Assembly (NCBI RefSeq): GCF_018691265.1
Contig: NW_024881303.1
Location: 7,619,777 to 7,683,776 of the forward strand
Direction of reading: 5' to 3'
Origin: Tyto alba
Lineage: Eukaryota > Chordata > Aves > Strigiformes > Tytonidae
Length of the DNA stretch: 64,000 bases
Below the pieces are notes generated by a model. It was given only the letters and a program-made list of their open reading frames with translations, had not been told where the DNA came from and made no database searches. Below are positions 12,972-25,500 of this stretch, in pieces. How positions within the stretch are numbered: the first letter of the stretch is position 1; each line of letters opens with the position of its first letter. A program made the translations under genes and the position numbers.

Positions 12972-15900
12972 TATTAGGTTTGGCAGCTTATTTATCTGAT
13001 CAGTATCAGAGGTTAAAAACCCTCTAGAAATTCTTGTGCATCTTGTGCTATTTTGTTTGAGTCATACTGAACTGGAATTACCATATGACATGAATTCATT
13101 GCTACTCTGTCAGAGCAGAGGATGCTGTGTCACAGTGAAAACCAAACAGACCAACTGACCTGGGGAGACAGTATTTTCAAAGCTGAGGTTATATCCAGCT
13201 TTTTCTTTGTTCAGATGATGTTTTCTCCATCAGAAGTGGTTTGGGGGCAAAGGCTGTGGCTGTGGTAAATGCATTTCTGGTGTTATTTTCCTGCTCTTAG
13301 TCCTTTATTCTGGCAGAGGGGGGAGAAGGTGATGTTTTTTTCCCCTTAGGTCCAGCCTCCTCGTTCTCACTGGGATCAGTGCCCTGCAGTGGCATTTCAG
13401 AGCCGTGCAGCAGCGCAGGTAGATGGAAGAGGCAAACTGGGGGAGCGTGTCGGGGCGGAGGCGGCTCTTGACTTCCATGAGTTTGCAGGCGGCCTGTGCC
13501 CATGCCTGACACCTGAGTCACCCAGGGGCTCTCTCCTCCCTTGCTGGGACTAAAACACAGTCCTTCAATGTGGAAAAAACTCTGATCCATTTCCAGCCTC
13601 CGGCCCAAAGTCAAGGTCCTTACGAGAGCTCCTGGGGCAAAAATATCTCCTCTCTGCTGGTAGCAGGTCATCCTGTACTCTGCAGTTGTGGTACAACCAG
13701 GAACCATCCTTGTGGTCTGTTGCCACAGAACTGCGCATCAAGCAAAATGTACTGAATAAGCGGGGGGGGAAAAGTCCCTGTGCATCTCCATCCTCTTTCT
13801 GTATATGTTACTGACTGAGCGCTCTGTTCAGAAAGGGCTCCGTTTGCTTCACAGCTGCATAATTTACATGGAAGCTGGTCCAGGAGGAATGTCTTTCATG
13901 TAGCCCACTCAAAGCCCCGGTTCATCAATATGGATTGCTTGCCGTGCGCTGGGGGATTTATGGTACGCAGTGGGGTGTGCGGAAGTCGGAGAAAAAGGCA
14001 GAGAGTTGGAAACAGTAGGGAATTTTTATCCTAAACGAGGAATTTGTGTGTCCAACAGAACTGTCTTTCAGAATAAAAGTTTGGTTCTCTCTTTTTGCCT
14101 ACAGAAGAGATGCTGTGTTCCTGGAGTGGAACCCAAGGAAATGTTCCCCTAGCCATGGGGAAAGACACAGTGACGTCTTTAAGTCTGAACTTGCCCTATC
14201 CTTAAAAAAAACAAGATAAGCCTATGAAAACAATCCTGACTCAGGTAGTGAGTTACAAAACAGTGGTTAACTTCCTCAGAGTAATAATAATTATTAAAAC
14301 ATATCCATGTTCTTCTGGTGACCTTTGTCCTAAACGTAGCATGCGGGAAGAGGAATGGAGTTGGAAGGCAGGGGGAAGGACAAAGAATTTGAAGATCAAG
14401 ACATGCCAAAACATTTCCACAACATGTTAAAGGTAGAGCTACTTCACAATTACAGAAATGATGGTTTAATGGTCTTTTCAACCATTGAAAAGAAAAAAAA
14501 ATACAAGATCATCCTGAGAAAAGTCCCTTGTGTTCAATGACATTCTTCTCAGGGTCAAGTATGAGTGGAGCCTGATTTAGTCATAGACTAAATGTAGCTG
14601 CAGTTCTGCAGTCCCCTGAAGTGTAATCTATACTAGTCATGCAGAGCGAGTGCTTTGCTGGATTCCAGCTAGGACTGCAGTGTCCTTGTTACGCAGCGAG
14701 GCTGCTCAAGGGTGTTAAAATGCTTACTTGCACTTGTTTGAGCAGTTTCTGCGATGGCTGATTGATTTACTGTATCTGGAAGTTCAGACCTGGAAACCTG
14801 AGCAAGGGAGAATGCCTTCGCCACGGTGGCGAGGCTGGGTGTTGAGAGGACAGACAGCTGGCGGGTGACCTCAGGAAGATGACAAATGGGGGGCCAGGTG
14901 CCCCCCGCTCATCCAAGGGCGCTCGCCACCCCTCTGCTCGCAGAGGCACGAGTTACGGAAGTCACTTGCGCTGAAGGAAGGCTCCCTGTGAGCAGGGCTT
15001 CTGGAAATAAATGTTAACCTTTTGTTACCAGCTAAGTACGCAGGGGATAATGAATTCAAGCAGCTATTTAGGAAAGAGTTTAAGTAAAAATCCTTTCAGT
15101 TTGAAGGAGGAAAAAAAAGAAGAATCATCCAAATGGTAGTGGTTGCGCGTGTTTCAGAGATGGTGTCTGGAGCACCAGCGGGAATGTGTGGTGCTGAGAC
15201 GTGGTGAGATGCAAGAAGCAAACTGTTTACACAACCAAATTGGTGATGGTTCTTGACTGACATGTATGGAGCCATTAAAGGAGCTAAGTATATTACTGGG
15301 AGGAAAGTGGGATTTGAGGAAGCCCCCAACAACTGAAGAAAGAAAAGTCATCACAGAACATGTATAAAAATATCCTTTATAGAGTAGAAACACGTGAACA
15401 AAAAGAATAGGGCTGCCTTTAGTTTTCCTTTGCTTGTGAAGGATTAATGTATTTGCAGGTTCTGCTTTCCGTTTCCCATTTCTATTTTCAAACAGGCAGT
15501 CACTTGCTAAAATGAGAACTTTCAGATAATGGTTGTCTTGAACCTGCCCTGTTACAGCACAGAAATCTATATATAATGTTGATTTAGACCAGCTGAGAAT
15601 ATGCTTCCTTTCTCTGAAGTTTGACTCTTGGGGATTATGGTGTGCTCTAGCAGGTTCAGAGGTTTCTTTTTTTTTTTTTTTTAAACTAAAAAACCCACAG
15701 CAAAACAATATGACCTCTGTTATTGCTTTAACTTTTGAAAGCGTATTCAAGATCTCCTGCATTAGCTCAGATCACTGAATCTACTGCAGAGACAGCAATG
15801 GCTGCTCACTCCCACTGGTATTTATGTTTTCTAATATTGAAACTGTGGCACCTCATCTGAAGTGATTCTGCCTGGTCAAATGTTAAAAACCTACATAAAT

Positions 15901-16883
15901 GTAGCATTTGATTATTATCAAAGTAAATATGCAGACACCACTTGTGAATTCTGGACTCACGTGAGCTGCAAAATGTGTTTATCAAGCATGCACTGGATTT
16001 ATATACCTGAATTCTTATTGAATATAAATCTCTAGTTTGCATAATTCCTCAGTGAAAAAAAGAGGTTTATTTCATTTGTTAACATTTTTAAAATATTGTC
16101 TACAGGTGTAATTGGATTTGCAGTTCCTCTGAAGATGGATATAGTTCAGCTTGCACCATTTAAAGGGTTTATGTCCCATTTCAGAGTGCTTTAAGTCTGT
16201 AGTCTATAGTGCTTTAAGTGGATAGTCCTTGAGTCTATAGTCTTTCTCTTAATGAAATAATGTATTAAGGCTGGTCCCTTCCTGGGTAGGACCCTTCAGC
16301 GGGACCGGAGTTGTCTAGAAATTGTTGTTATGGCATTACCTGCAGGACCCTGTGTGCGCTGCCTGCAAGTGGTATCCCAGGACTGTCATTCAGCCTGGGG
16401 CATAGAAAATGTAGAAAATGCGTATTAGGTCAGAGTAATACAAAGCTTCCTTTATTCTATAAAACCTTTTTTCATCATTAGTTTCCTGTCTTTACACTTT
16501 AAAACACCCAGTTCTTTTAAAACGATATCAGACAGCTTCTGTGGGTCAGAAGGCATTTCTCCTTGTTCTTTTGATCTTCATTTCTCCGTGCTTTTTCATC
16601 TTACCTTTAGGCTATAGTACTGGCTTCTCAGGTACTCCAAAGGCAAATGTTTATCTTGTTAAATAAATGTGGGTACCTGATTATGATACCTCACATCTAT
16701 TTAGAATTTAGAGCAGCAGTAGAATTGCAGTGCTAGGAAAATGCTGAAGAACCAGGTGTGCTCTAAAACTTTTCATCCTTTAAACTTTTGTTACTGGTAG
16801 AAGAGTTGAGGTTTTTTAATGATTCATTTATTTAGGAGCACTGAAGATGTATTTTGAGATAGCTGTCACAAGAAAATTTCCCT

Positions 16884-17820
16884 CTTCCAATAATGTTTAA
16901 TGTCTTCATCAATGACATAGACAGTGGGATCGAATACACCCTCAGCAAGTTTGCCAACGACCCCGAGCTGTGTGGTGGGTGACACGCAGGAGGGCAGGGA
17001 TCCCATCCAGAGGGACCTGGCCAGGCTGGAGAGGTGGGCCCGGGCAAACCTCATGGAGTTCAGCAAGGCCAAGGGCAAGGTCCTGCCCGTGGGTTGGGGC
17101 AACCTCTAATATCAATACAGGCTGGGGGATGAAGGGTTTGAGAGCAGCCCTGCGGAGAAGGGGATATTGGTGGATGAAAAGCTGAACATGAGCCAGCAGC
17201 ATGCACTCAGCCCAGAAAGCCAACCGTGTCCTGGTCTGCATCAAGAGCAGCGTGGCCAGCAGGTCGAGGGAGGGGATTTTCCACCTCCGTTCCATTCTCG
17301 TGAGACCTTCCCTGCAGTGCTGGGTCCAGCTCTGGGGCTACCAACATCAGAAGGTTATGGAGCTACTTGAGGGAGTCCAGAGGAGGCCACGAAGATGCTG
17401 GGGGGGCTGGAGCAGCTCCGCTGGGGGGCCGGGCTGAGAGAGTTGGGGGGGTTCAGCCTGGAGAAGAGAAGGCTCCGGGGAGACCTTCGAGTGGCCTCCC
17501 AGGGCTTAAAGGGGGGACAGGAAAGATGGGGAGGGACTCTGGATCAGGGGATGTGGGGATAGGACAAGAGATAATGGTTTTAAACTAAAATATGGTAGGT
17601 TTGGATTAGATGTAAAGAAATAATTTTGTGATGAGGGTAGTGGAACATTGGAGCAGGTTCCCCCGAGAGGTGGTGGATGCCCCATTGGAAGCATTCAAGG
17701 CCAGGTTAGACGGAGCTTTGAGCAGCCTGGTCTAGTTGAAGATGTCACTGATCATTGCAGGGGGGTTGGATGAGATGACCTTTAAAAGTCCCTCCCAACC
17801 AAAATTATTCTATGATTCCA
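16884..17820 (+). mobile_element. CR1-type LINE fragment, 5'-truncated with 3' end
   Basis: The sequence begins in [21 protein letters not shown] codons, continues through KLNMSQQHALS and ANRVLVCIKSSVASRSRE, and ends in the typical CR1 3' UTR with GGATGAGATGACC and the hallmark ATTCTATGATTCC at 17806-17819. Frame breaks make it non-functional. It is more GC-rich than its surroundings and in sense orientation to MNAT1. Being complete at the 3' end, it fits ordinary CR1 insertion. Confidence 0.93.
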
Positions 17821-19767
17821 TCCCCCAGTGTATTAGCTTTTCAGTGGAAATGTTTGGTGTCTGGATTTTGTTACAAAAAGAGGAAGTTTTCAGGGAAAGT
17901 AGTATGGGAAGATTTGATTCTCTTCTCTTCCCCCACCAAGGATGGCTTCTTTGCCTTTGTGTCTTTGCATTTAAAGATTTTTCTACTGCAGGGTTCACAA
18001 CTGTACTTACCAACGTCATAGGTAATTTCTAATAAGATCTCTGATACAGGTAATTCGAAATATTTTACAGTTTATGTATGTGGTTCACCATTAGAAGAGG
18101 AAAGAATTTATGTGAAACATCAAATATAAGTGCCTTAGTTTTTATTGTAAACACACTGGAAATTCTTTTATCGGTCACTGCAGTAACTGAAGGGTGAGGA
18201 TTTGGAGCGGGAGCACTGAGCCCGGAGGTGCTGCGGGGTTGCTGTTGCAGCAGGACACGTGTGGCTTTGGGCTGCCAGGGTCTGCAGTGTTTGCACTCTG
18301 ATACAAGGGAGAAGAGGAATGGGGGAAGAGAGGGAGGAATAATTCATCACTGATCTCTACCTTTGGAGTCAGAACTGGCTTTGTCAGAGGCAGCTGTTTC
18401 ATGGCTAATATTACTTATCTAGGCTTTTTTTTCCTCTTTCAGTGCCTGGTAGCAGACCTCTATGCTGTTCCATCTTAGCTGAGGCAGACCTGTTTTATTT
18501 CAATTTTAAAGAACTTTGTTTCACTACACGCACTTGACATGTACTCCTGCTCCGAGACACTGACAGCAGTTGAAACAAATTGCTATTTAGAAAAAGCAGA
18601 TGGTAGAGACTAAAAAGAATCACTAGAGGTCCTAGATTTCTTTTATTGATTTGGTGGGTTGGGATTTTCTTGGCTTTTCTACTGGGAAAAGTTATTTCTG
18701 GTAGAACAGGGTTCTTTACTTCAAGACCTAAAACTGAGAAATAATAGTTCTAGGAGCCATGAACTCAAACTCCCAATTAAGAAGCTTTTTCTACGTCTTC
18801 ACTGTAATAAATAGAGACCCATTAGAGTCAGTAGGCATCTGATTTTTAAAGAATTTATTGCAAGATGAAAACTTTAACTTTTTCTTATTGGAAAGTTCTT
18901 GAAGTTTCCCTCTGAAGTAGAAGGGGGAAAAAATACTCAAACATCATCTAAGTATAGATATGTTTATTTCCAAGCAATTCCAGTGAGCCTCTGAAAATGT
19001 CCTCGAAGGTAAAGTCAGTTGGAACTGGCAGGTTTGCTGGTAATACCAACTGTGCACTCAGCAGTCAGTCCTGGCAGCTTCAGCCCCTAAATACGGGGGT
19101 CACTGCTGTGTCCCCTGTGTTGGAGACATAGGTGGTGGTTTTACAAGCGTGCTGGAGGCTGCTATGCCCAGCCACAGGCTGACTGGAAGGAGAGGAGCTG
19201 CGGGCACAGCTCTGCGAATCATGACGATGAAGTGACAGTCCTGCGCAGTCTCCTGGCGCGTGGGTGCGTGGAGTGGGCTGAGCGAGTTTGTGGCAGAGAA
19301 AGGGCCATGTCTGTAGTATTCCTTCCTTTGTGCTGGGGTCTGGCACTCATCTGACACCTTGGTGAGCAATTTCTGCTCACTAAGCTCTCAGAAAACCAGC
19401 ATAGCTAAACAGTATTATTAATAATAACATAGACTGGCTTACTAAGCTGAATCCGAACGGGTAAAAACGCTGTCTGCAAGTGGGATTGCGGGGGTTTCAG
19501 GGGTGGTGTTTATGGTAGGGTCTCTTGCCCTTGGCAGGATTCATCTGTAGCCAAAGCTGTATTGTGGTATTTTGATTGACTTTTCCTTGTACCCCTGCAC
19601 TATGGGTTGCGTTTGGTCTTGTCCTGCTGCAGGACTAACACGTGACATAATCGGGTTAAAAATACGTTATTTTTCTGTTTGCCTTGGGATCTCATACCAA
19701 GACCTCATTATGCTTAACAGTTTTTTGACGTTCACACTGATTGCTGCAATTGTATACACAGAGGCTT

Positions 19768-19850
19768 TAAAAAAAAAAAAAAAAATCAAAACAAACCCTA
19801 CCCAAACCACCATCACCAAAACAGCAACCAACCCCCCCCAGCTATCGCAG
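19768..19850. repeat. A-tract followed by AAACC/CAACC-type low-complexity DNA
   Basis: About 17 A, then roughly 65 bases of A and C with few other bases, ending in an eight-C run. It resembles the other A-to-ACCC tracts in the window. Confidence 0.8.
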
Positions 19851-19907
19851 TGGGTAGCTACCTGCCTGTTCGCTGGTGCTTGCAGCAAACCCTACATTGT
19901 GATAATT

Positions 19908-19982
19908 TGTTCTCCATTTTAGTCACATTCAAATTAATTAAAACTGTTCTCCATTCCTGGTCACATTCAAATTAATTAAAAC
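19908..19982. repeat. Tandem duplication, 37/38-bp units
   Basis: Units 19908-19944 and 19945-19982 share TGTTCTCCAT and TCACATTCAAATTAATTAAA and differ by a few changes and one indel between. It is a simple old tandem duplication in the presumed MNAT1 intron. Confidence 0.9.
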
Positions 19983-21535
19983 TGTTACGCTGTATTTATC
20001 AACCGAATGATGGTCTTCATTCCTTGAGGCAGCCATGGACCTATTACTTTCCAGAGAGCATTTTTCCCATTCCGCTATTAAATGGATTTATTTCTGCCAT
20101 TTAGTTCTTCTTGCCCTGGAGGGGTGATGGTAGGAGCCTCGCTGCCGTCAGGGCTGGAAGCGTGACCTTGGGCATGGCACAAGGCCTGCGGGAGGTATGG
20201 AGCTTGGCTCGTGGGGAGCCTTTGTCGAGTTCATGGTTCTGTTAAAGTTGTATTATATGTTGGAACAGGCTGTGCTGGCTGGTGTTCAGCAGGAATTTCT
20301 GACACCAGTAATATCTGGTGTGTTTGTTAAGATCTGAATACGATGATAGTGCTCAAAGAGTGTCTGCTAAAATAGATGAAAGATTGCTTTTTGGCTTTTG
20401 AGGACCTGGGATCAGGCTTGTAGCTAGTCTGTGGAGGGATGAATTGCTATTCTGGATGACTTGTTTGATTACCAGCTTTCGGTGTGTGGTGTTTTTGTCC
20501 TAGCTTAGATGTTACAGTCTCTGAAAGGGGAGAGCCACACCGTTTCTGACTAATACCTAGGGAAGACCTATTCCTAAATGAATTTCCCAGGGCTATTTAA
20601 TGAAAAACAGCAACAAACTCAACTTATTTTATAAGCAAATTCTGCTTTGGCTGCATGGACTGACTGTGTGGTAGAACTGGTTCAAGCAAAACCACAGTTG
20701 CTTGGAGGAGCTCTTTTTACCTGCTCAGGGGCTATAGAGTAACCCAGGCTACACATTTCTCAACAAAAAACAGGCCAGAGAAAATCCAGTTTCTTGCGTG
20801 CCTCTCTCATTTGCCAGTCTCTACAGTGATATTCCGAATAATGCATCGATATCTCATCTTAGAGACTTGGTAAATCTGATGAAAATATTGTCTCCAGAAA
20901 GGTTCAGGAATGGAGCGTATGCTACTGCGTTACTAATGCTTTACACAATTTTCCAGGCTGGAGTATTTTGCTTGCTTTCATGCAACCACTATTTATTATT
21001 TAAATGATGAATCTGGAAAATTTCCCAGATCTAATGTCTGCCCCATTACTTTCTGTCTTGGATACTGCAGATAATCAGATGAGCAGTAAATCTATTCTGT
21101 GGAATAGAACTACATTATCTTTTTATTTTTTTTTTTCTGTCAAACAACTCGTGAATGATTTTTCTTTTCTTCACCCCCATAAAATACCTAATAGATCAAA
21201 AAAAGTAAAATCTGTATGCCAAACACACAGTATTCCACATGTACCTCCAATGATGCATCTGCAGAAATACCAGTGGGAGTGCATTTATCTTGGGTAGACG
21301 TGGGAAGATTATGTGAAATAATCCAAAGCACGGATACGCTCAGTTGGGTGGATAGAGGGAAGGACTGAGGTTGTTTTTTTTTTTTTTTTTTTGTCTTGTT
21401 GGTTGGATGTTCTACTTTTGGATTTTTTTGGTTCGTTTCTTTGGCTAGTTTTTTTTACCCTGGTTTCATTGTGCTGTTTCTCCATCCTCTCTGATGGGTT
21501 CTGAAGTCTTTGCTGAACCTCTCTGAAAGGAGACC

Positions 21536-21740
21536 GTCCTTCCGGGCAGTGAGGGGCCGTTTGCCAGAGGTCTCGGGTGTCACCGCCTGACGAGCGGGTG
21601 TTTGTGTCCCGGCTCTCAAACCGCGATGCCAAGCGGTGCGGGGGCTGCGGGCGGCACGGGGCGATGGCGCCCGCTGCCGCGCCCAGTGCTGCTGCGCGGT
21701 CCTCCAGCCGTCCCAGTCGTTCCCAATGCAGGGATGGTGA
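21536..21740. other. CpG-rich patch inside the presumed MNAT1 intron
   Basis: About 200 bp with very frequent CpG, set in AT-rich intron and flanked by an 18-T tract (21375-21392) and a 26-T tract (21856-21881). No convincing protein on either strand. Confidence 0.5.
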
Positions 21741-21855
21741 CACGGCCTTTGGAAAAGAGAAAACACGAAGGAAACCCACCCCCAGGAATGACCATCTTGA
21801 TTCTGAGCCTCTGCACCGAGTGTGAATTACACCTCTTTCCTTGAAAACAGGAGGC

Positions 21856-21881
21856 TTTTTTTTTTTTTTTTTTTTTTTTTT
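21856..21881. repeat. T26 homopolymer tract
   Basis: Twenty-six consecutive T on the right side of the intragenic CpG-rich patch. Confidence 0.9.
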
Positions 21882-24800
21882 GCGCATGGTGATGAGAAAC
21901 TAAAGGTCAGGAATGAGTCCCCTGAAGGCTCATGAAGAACAAAATACGATGTGTTTTAACTGACGTGAAAGGTTAATGGGGAAGATCAACATCCAATGGC
22001 TGCAGCTAAGGAAAGGGGACTTGTTTGGGCAGAGCCTGAAGCAAAGCGTAGGCATTACAGTGAATGGGAAGTGTGAAACCGTGGGGCAGAGAACACACGG
22101 CCCTTTAGCCCTGCTTAAAAATAATAGTGCAGGCTTTTTTTTAACTTTAGTCTACCCTCAGTAAAAACAAGTTACATTAAAAAACTGTGCACCAAAAAAA
22201 AGCAAACCTCTTTTTCCTGGTTTCTGCTTATAAGATTTACAGGTACTTAAAATAAACCTATGAAAAACAGACCTAGTGTGCTGGAATTTGCTAACTAGTG
22301 AGAGCAATTACCTCCAGGTCCCAAGACCTAACGGAGCTTGACTTTTTGGAAATAAAACTTGGCAAGCGCTTCTTCCTGCTGCTGTTGTAAAGGTGTACAT
22401 GAAAAGATGTGCTGACCTCTGCCAAAAACCCCAGGAATCCAGTTCAGAGAGATTCTCCTGCGAAGGGCACGGCCGGATTCAGGCAGCACAGATGGGGATC
22501 GGTGTGGAAAAGCCGGCGAAACATTCGCTTCTCATTGTGTGGCTTCAGCGTGGCAGATTCTTTGGAATTGCCTGGTGTACCACAGTAATGAAATGGGTCA
22601 AGAGCAGTAAGTTTAGATACTTAACAAGAAAATAAAGACCTCACTTGACAGCCAGCAGCATGTCGTGCTTGTTTCACAGGAGCAAGGAGAATTAATGCAG
22701 GTTGCTGTAGTAAAAGTTGATCTGAGCCTTTTTGGCAATGATTTTGTATTGCTTCAGAGATCACATAGCAATTAACTATAAATGCTGTAATAGCTGTTAA
22801 TCAGGCCTGCTTATGAAACTAATGCCCCAACTTCAGATGACCTGAAAAAAGGGAAAACATGGACTCTGCCTCTGTCCCTTTAGTGATGTGTAAGTAACAA
22901 AAGGTAAGTAATGAAGAACACACAACCAACCTTTGTTAATATAGAAATGTAAAGTAATCCCCCGTTTTCTCTGGACTGTTCCATGCATGAGTGGAAAATA
23001 AACTTTGTGCGATGAGATAAACACGATAGAGGTGAAATCTGAGATGGGAATTGGTTTTTATAAGACTCTTCAGTTTGGAGGGTGGAAGTAGTTTCACACT
23101 GCTGTTTTGAAGGAAATTATTTGTTGTCAGTATCCCTTCTTCATTCCTGGCTGGGGGAAGAAGTTCCTGTTTCCCACAGCAGTTGTAAAGGGCCTTTGGG
23201 AAGGATGAGATTTTCCTCCTAAAACATTAAGGCACAAGTAACAAGAATGTTTAAAAAAAAAAAAAAGAAAATAAATTAAAAATCTATTAAATGCACTCTC
23301 CCACAAAACAAGAGCTCTCTGCAGATCATCTTCCCTTGCAAATTAAGAGACAGGACAGGCTTTGCTGCTGTGTTTATAGATTCCCTTTGGACTAAAGACT
23401 ATTAAAAGGGTTTGTGCCCTCATGCCTTTGCCTGTGCTGATGGGAACCAGTGCCCGGCAGTGGGGACCAGACTCCATCACGAGGTGGTACAAAGCGGCAG
23501 AGCTCACCTCAGCGTGGCCCCAGGAGGCAAATTCAGCCTCTCAGCTTCAGCATCTCACCAACAATCACTCAGAAATGTTGCTCATGTCTGTGCATTGTGG
23601 TTATTAGGTGCAAGAAATACAGTTTTAAAACTGTAATTAATCATTTCTAAGTAACCTCTTTTTCTACACGTTTATGGCATCAAGGGGTATGACTATTTAT
23701 TATGTCTTACCTATAAAATCTGACCTGTTTTATATACTCTTTATGGAAACAGTGTACAGTCATAAATTAAAAGATGCAACTGTTTTGGATATTTTACTGG
23801 TGGTCCTGTATTTTCCTGCCAAAAGTGCAGCTGTTTTAGGTTTCTCGGGATAACATTATAAAAGGCTGTATGCGTTTTGCAAGTTTATGCTTGAATTGCC
23901 AAGCCAGAGGTGGAATGACTCAACCTTCCCAGGAGCAACATGTACCAAGTGATGAATCAAAACAGCTAGCTGAAGCTCCGTGGCTTACACAGCCACTGTG
24001 AAAAGCAGCTCTCATTGATGGTATTTTATCTGGTGTTCAGCGTTTGAGACGGTCGCTGTGCTGAGCGGGCTAGCCCGCAGCCTGCGTCTGCGTTTGATGG
24101 GGTTTTGGTGCAAAAGTAGCTGAGGGTCCGGGCTTGCATCTGCCCTACGTGTGGTGCAGGAGCTACAGGGTTACAGCATTGAATGAAGCCATTCAGGCCC
24201 CCTGAGCAGGCACCTTTAATGGGATTTCTCGGCGTGCACGGCTGGGTTTGAGCCTTCAGAAGGAGCCGAGGGCAGCCAGGAGCCACAAGCCAGGAGCTTG
24301 CGGCAGTGCCAGCGTGGGCAGCTGGTTCAACGTCGGCTCGTCGGTCTGGCTGGTTTGGTGTAAAGTCAGATGGCTCCGCAGATGGGTGGTGGCGGTTAAT
24401 TAATGGTGAAGTTTAGAGGCTTCTTTAGCCAGAATGTTGATGCCGGGCTCCCATGGATCTAATTCCCCAGCGTCAGTGGACTTACTCCAGATACAGACAG
24501 ACCCAGGAGCGGGAAGGTCAGCCCCACCGTCAGCAGAGCAGCTGGCAGAGCCGGCTCTTGGGAGCGCCCAGTTACCTGGGCAGAGCCGAGCCCCCCCGGT
24601 TCCCGGGGGAGTGAGGAAGGCCTGGGTTGTCCTCGTTGTCTTAGAAGGAGCTACTGAAGGGGGGGAGAATGCAACCCCCGCCCCAGCGCGAGCACAGAGC
24701 ACCCAAACCAGGGGGTGTCCTTAACCCTGTGCAGCCTGTTGCGAAGAGCCAAGGTTTTTCGGTGGGCTGGCAGGGCAGCGTGGCTGGAGGTGCAGCAGCA

Positions 24801-24976
24801 CCGGCATTGTTTCAGCTGATGGAAGTTTTTATACTGACATGTTCATCGGTGGCAGCAGGCGGCCTGTGTCTCCTTGCTTGCTCCCAAAAAGCAGCTTCAA
24901 CTTCACTGTACTGTCAACTGCGCAGGTGTTTGACGTGTTTATTTCTGCGCTAAAAGAACGCCTGTCTTTGTTCTAG

Positions 24977-25097
24977 GTATCTCAAACACGTACGAGCTGC
25001 CTCTGTGCAGGATATCGCTGGAGGCTACACTTCTGCTCTTGCTTGTTACCGAGCCTTACAGGATGCTTTCAGTGGTCTCTTCTGGCACCCCAGTTAG
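24977..25097 (+). CDS. MNAT1: MNAT1 (MAT1) terminal coding exon, CDK-activating kinase assembly factor
   Basis: MAT1 bridges CDK7 and cyclin H to form the CDK-activating kinase, and anchors it to TFIIH in the nucleus; its C-terminal region is the part that binds and activates CDK7-cyclin H. The exon opens after the acceptor at 24975-24976 (TTCTAG). Its first base completes a split codon, and 39 codons then run to TAG at 25095-25097. The translation begins [16 protein letters not shown] and ends [11 protein letters not shown], which I recognise as the MAT1 C-terminus; the 39-residue length equals the human terminal segment as I recall it. The RING finger and helical middle are encoded left of the window. 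The gene is convergent with TRMT5. Identification is by recall of the human protein, not by a search. Confidence 0.95.
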
Positions 25098-25500
25098 CCA
25101 GCGTGCATCGGCCTGTGATCAAGGGACACCGAGCGGAGCGAGAAGCGAATCAAGCTGGCAAAGGTTGGGTAAAACTGCTGCCATCTGTACAACAGCTAAG
25201 CTGCAGTCACTTTTCTGTGTAAAACCAGGTGTGTTTAAGTGTTGAATAAAAAAAAAAAAATCAACCAACCAAAAAAACCACATCTGCACGAGAGCTTTGT
25301 AAAATGGTAGATACATTTTTGTGGAGGGGGAAACTTGTTAGTCATGTGGCACTTTGCTGAGGGAGGCTGAAGCAATAAGCCACATCTAATGGAAGATGTG
25401 AATAACTCAGCTGTGTATGTTTGAGGTTTAAAGAAATACACTTGTAAATTTTTTTTAAATAAAGCCAGACTTTTTTATTAAAGTTTGTGGTTTTACTCTT
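25098..25500 (+). other. MNAT1: MNAT1 3' UTR (probable)
   Basis: The AT-rich stretch after the MNAT1 stop ends near a canonical AATAAA at 25458-25463, with a variant ATTAAA at 25477-25482. A GT-rich stretch follows (from about 25484), as expected downstream of a cleavage site. An earlier AATAAA at 25245-25250 runs straight into a 13-A tract and could be a proximal site or chance. The exact end is inferred. Confidence 0.6.
25458..25463 (+). terminator. MNAT1: Probable MNAT1 polyadenylation signal AATAAA
   Basis: A canonical hexamer about 360 bp after the stop codon, followed within 30 bp by a GT-rich element. It is the best-placed candidate for the 3' end of the MNAT1 transcript. Confidence 0.55.

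Larger units (their letters stand above)
1..24976 (+). other. MNAT1: Presumed last intron of MNAT1 (no coding exon seen)
   Basis: This stretch lies directly upstream of the terminal MNAT1 exon and ends in a pyrimidine-rich tract plus TAG acceptor at 24976. I looked for the preceding MNAT1 exons (the helical middle and the region ending in the residues before the terminal exon) and saw none, so the stretch is best read as one long intron, continuing left of the window. It is AT-rich, with open reading frames that are short and unconvincing. Recognisable content is listed separately: two CR1 fragments, a MITE-like element, a long palindrome, a 37-bp tandem duplication, a CpG-rich patch and homopolymer tracts. 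The intron assignment is inference from the single downstream exon; a short exon could have been missed. Confidence 0.7.

Noticed and set aside
15154..15762. 202-codon minus-strand frame in the presumed MNAT1 intron
   Set aside because: Crosses a T tract, has no recognisable domain, and no splice or promoter context. Long by chance but not supported.
21309..21887. 192-codon minus-strand frame
   Set aside because: Lysine runs from the flanking T tracts and arginine/alanine-rich sequence from the CpG patch; composition alone explains it.
25245..25250. Proximal AATAAA after MNAT1
   Set aside because: Merges into a 13-A tract with no GT-rich element close behind; the site at 25458 is better, though minor use is possible.
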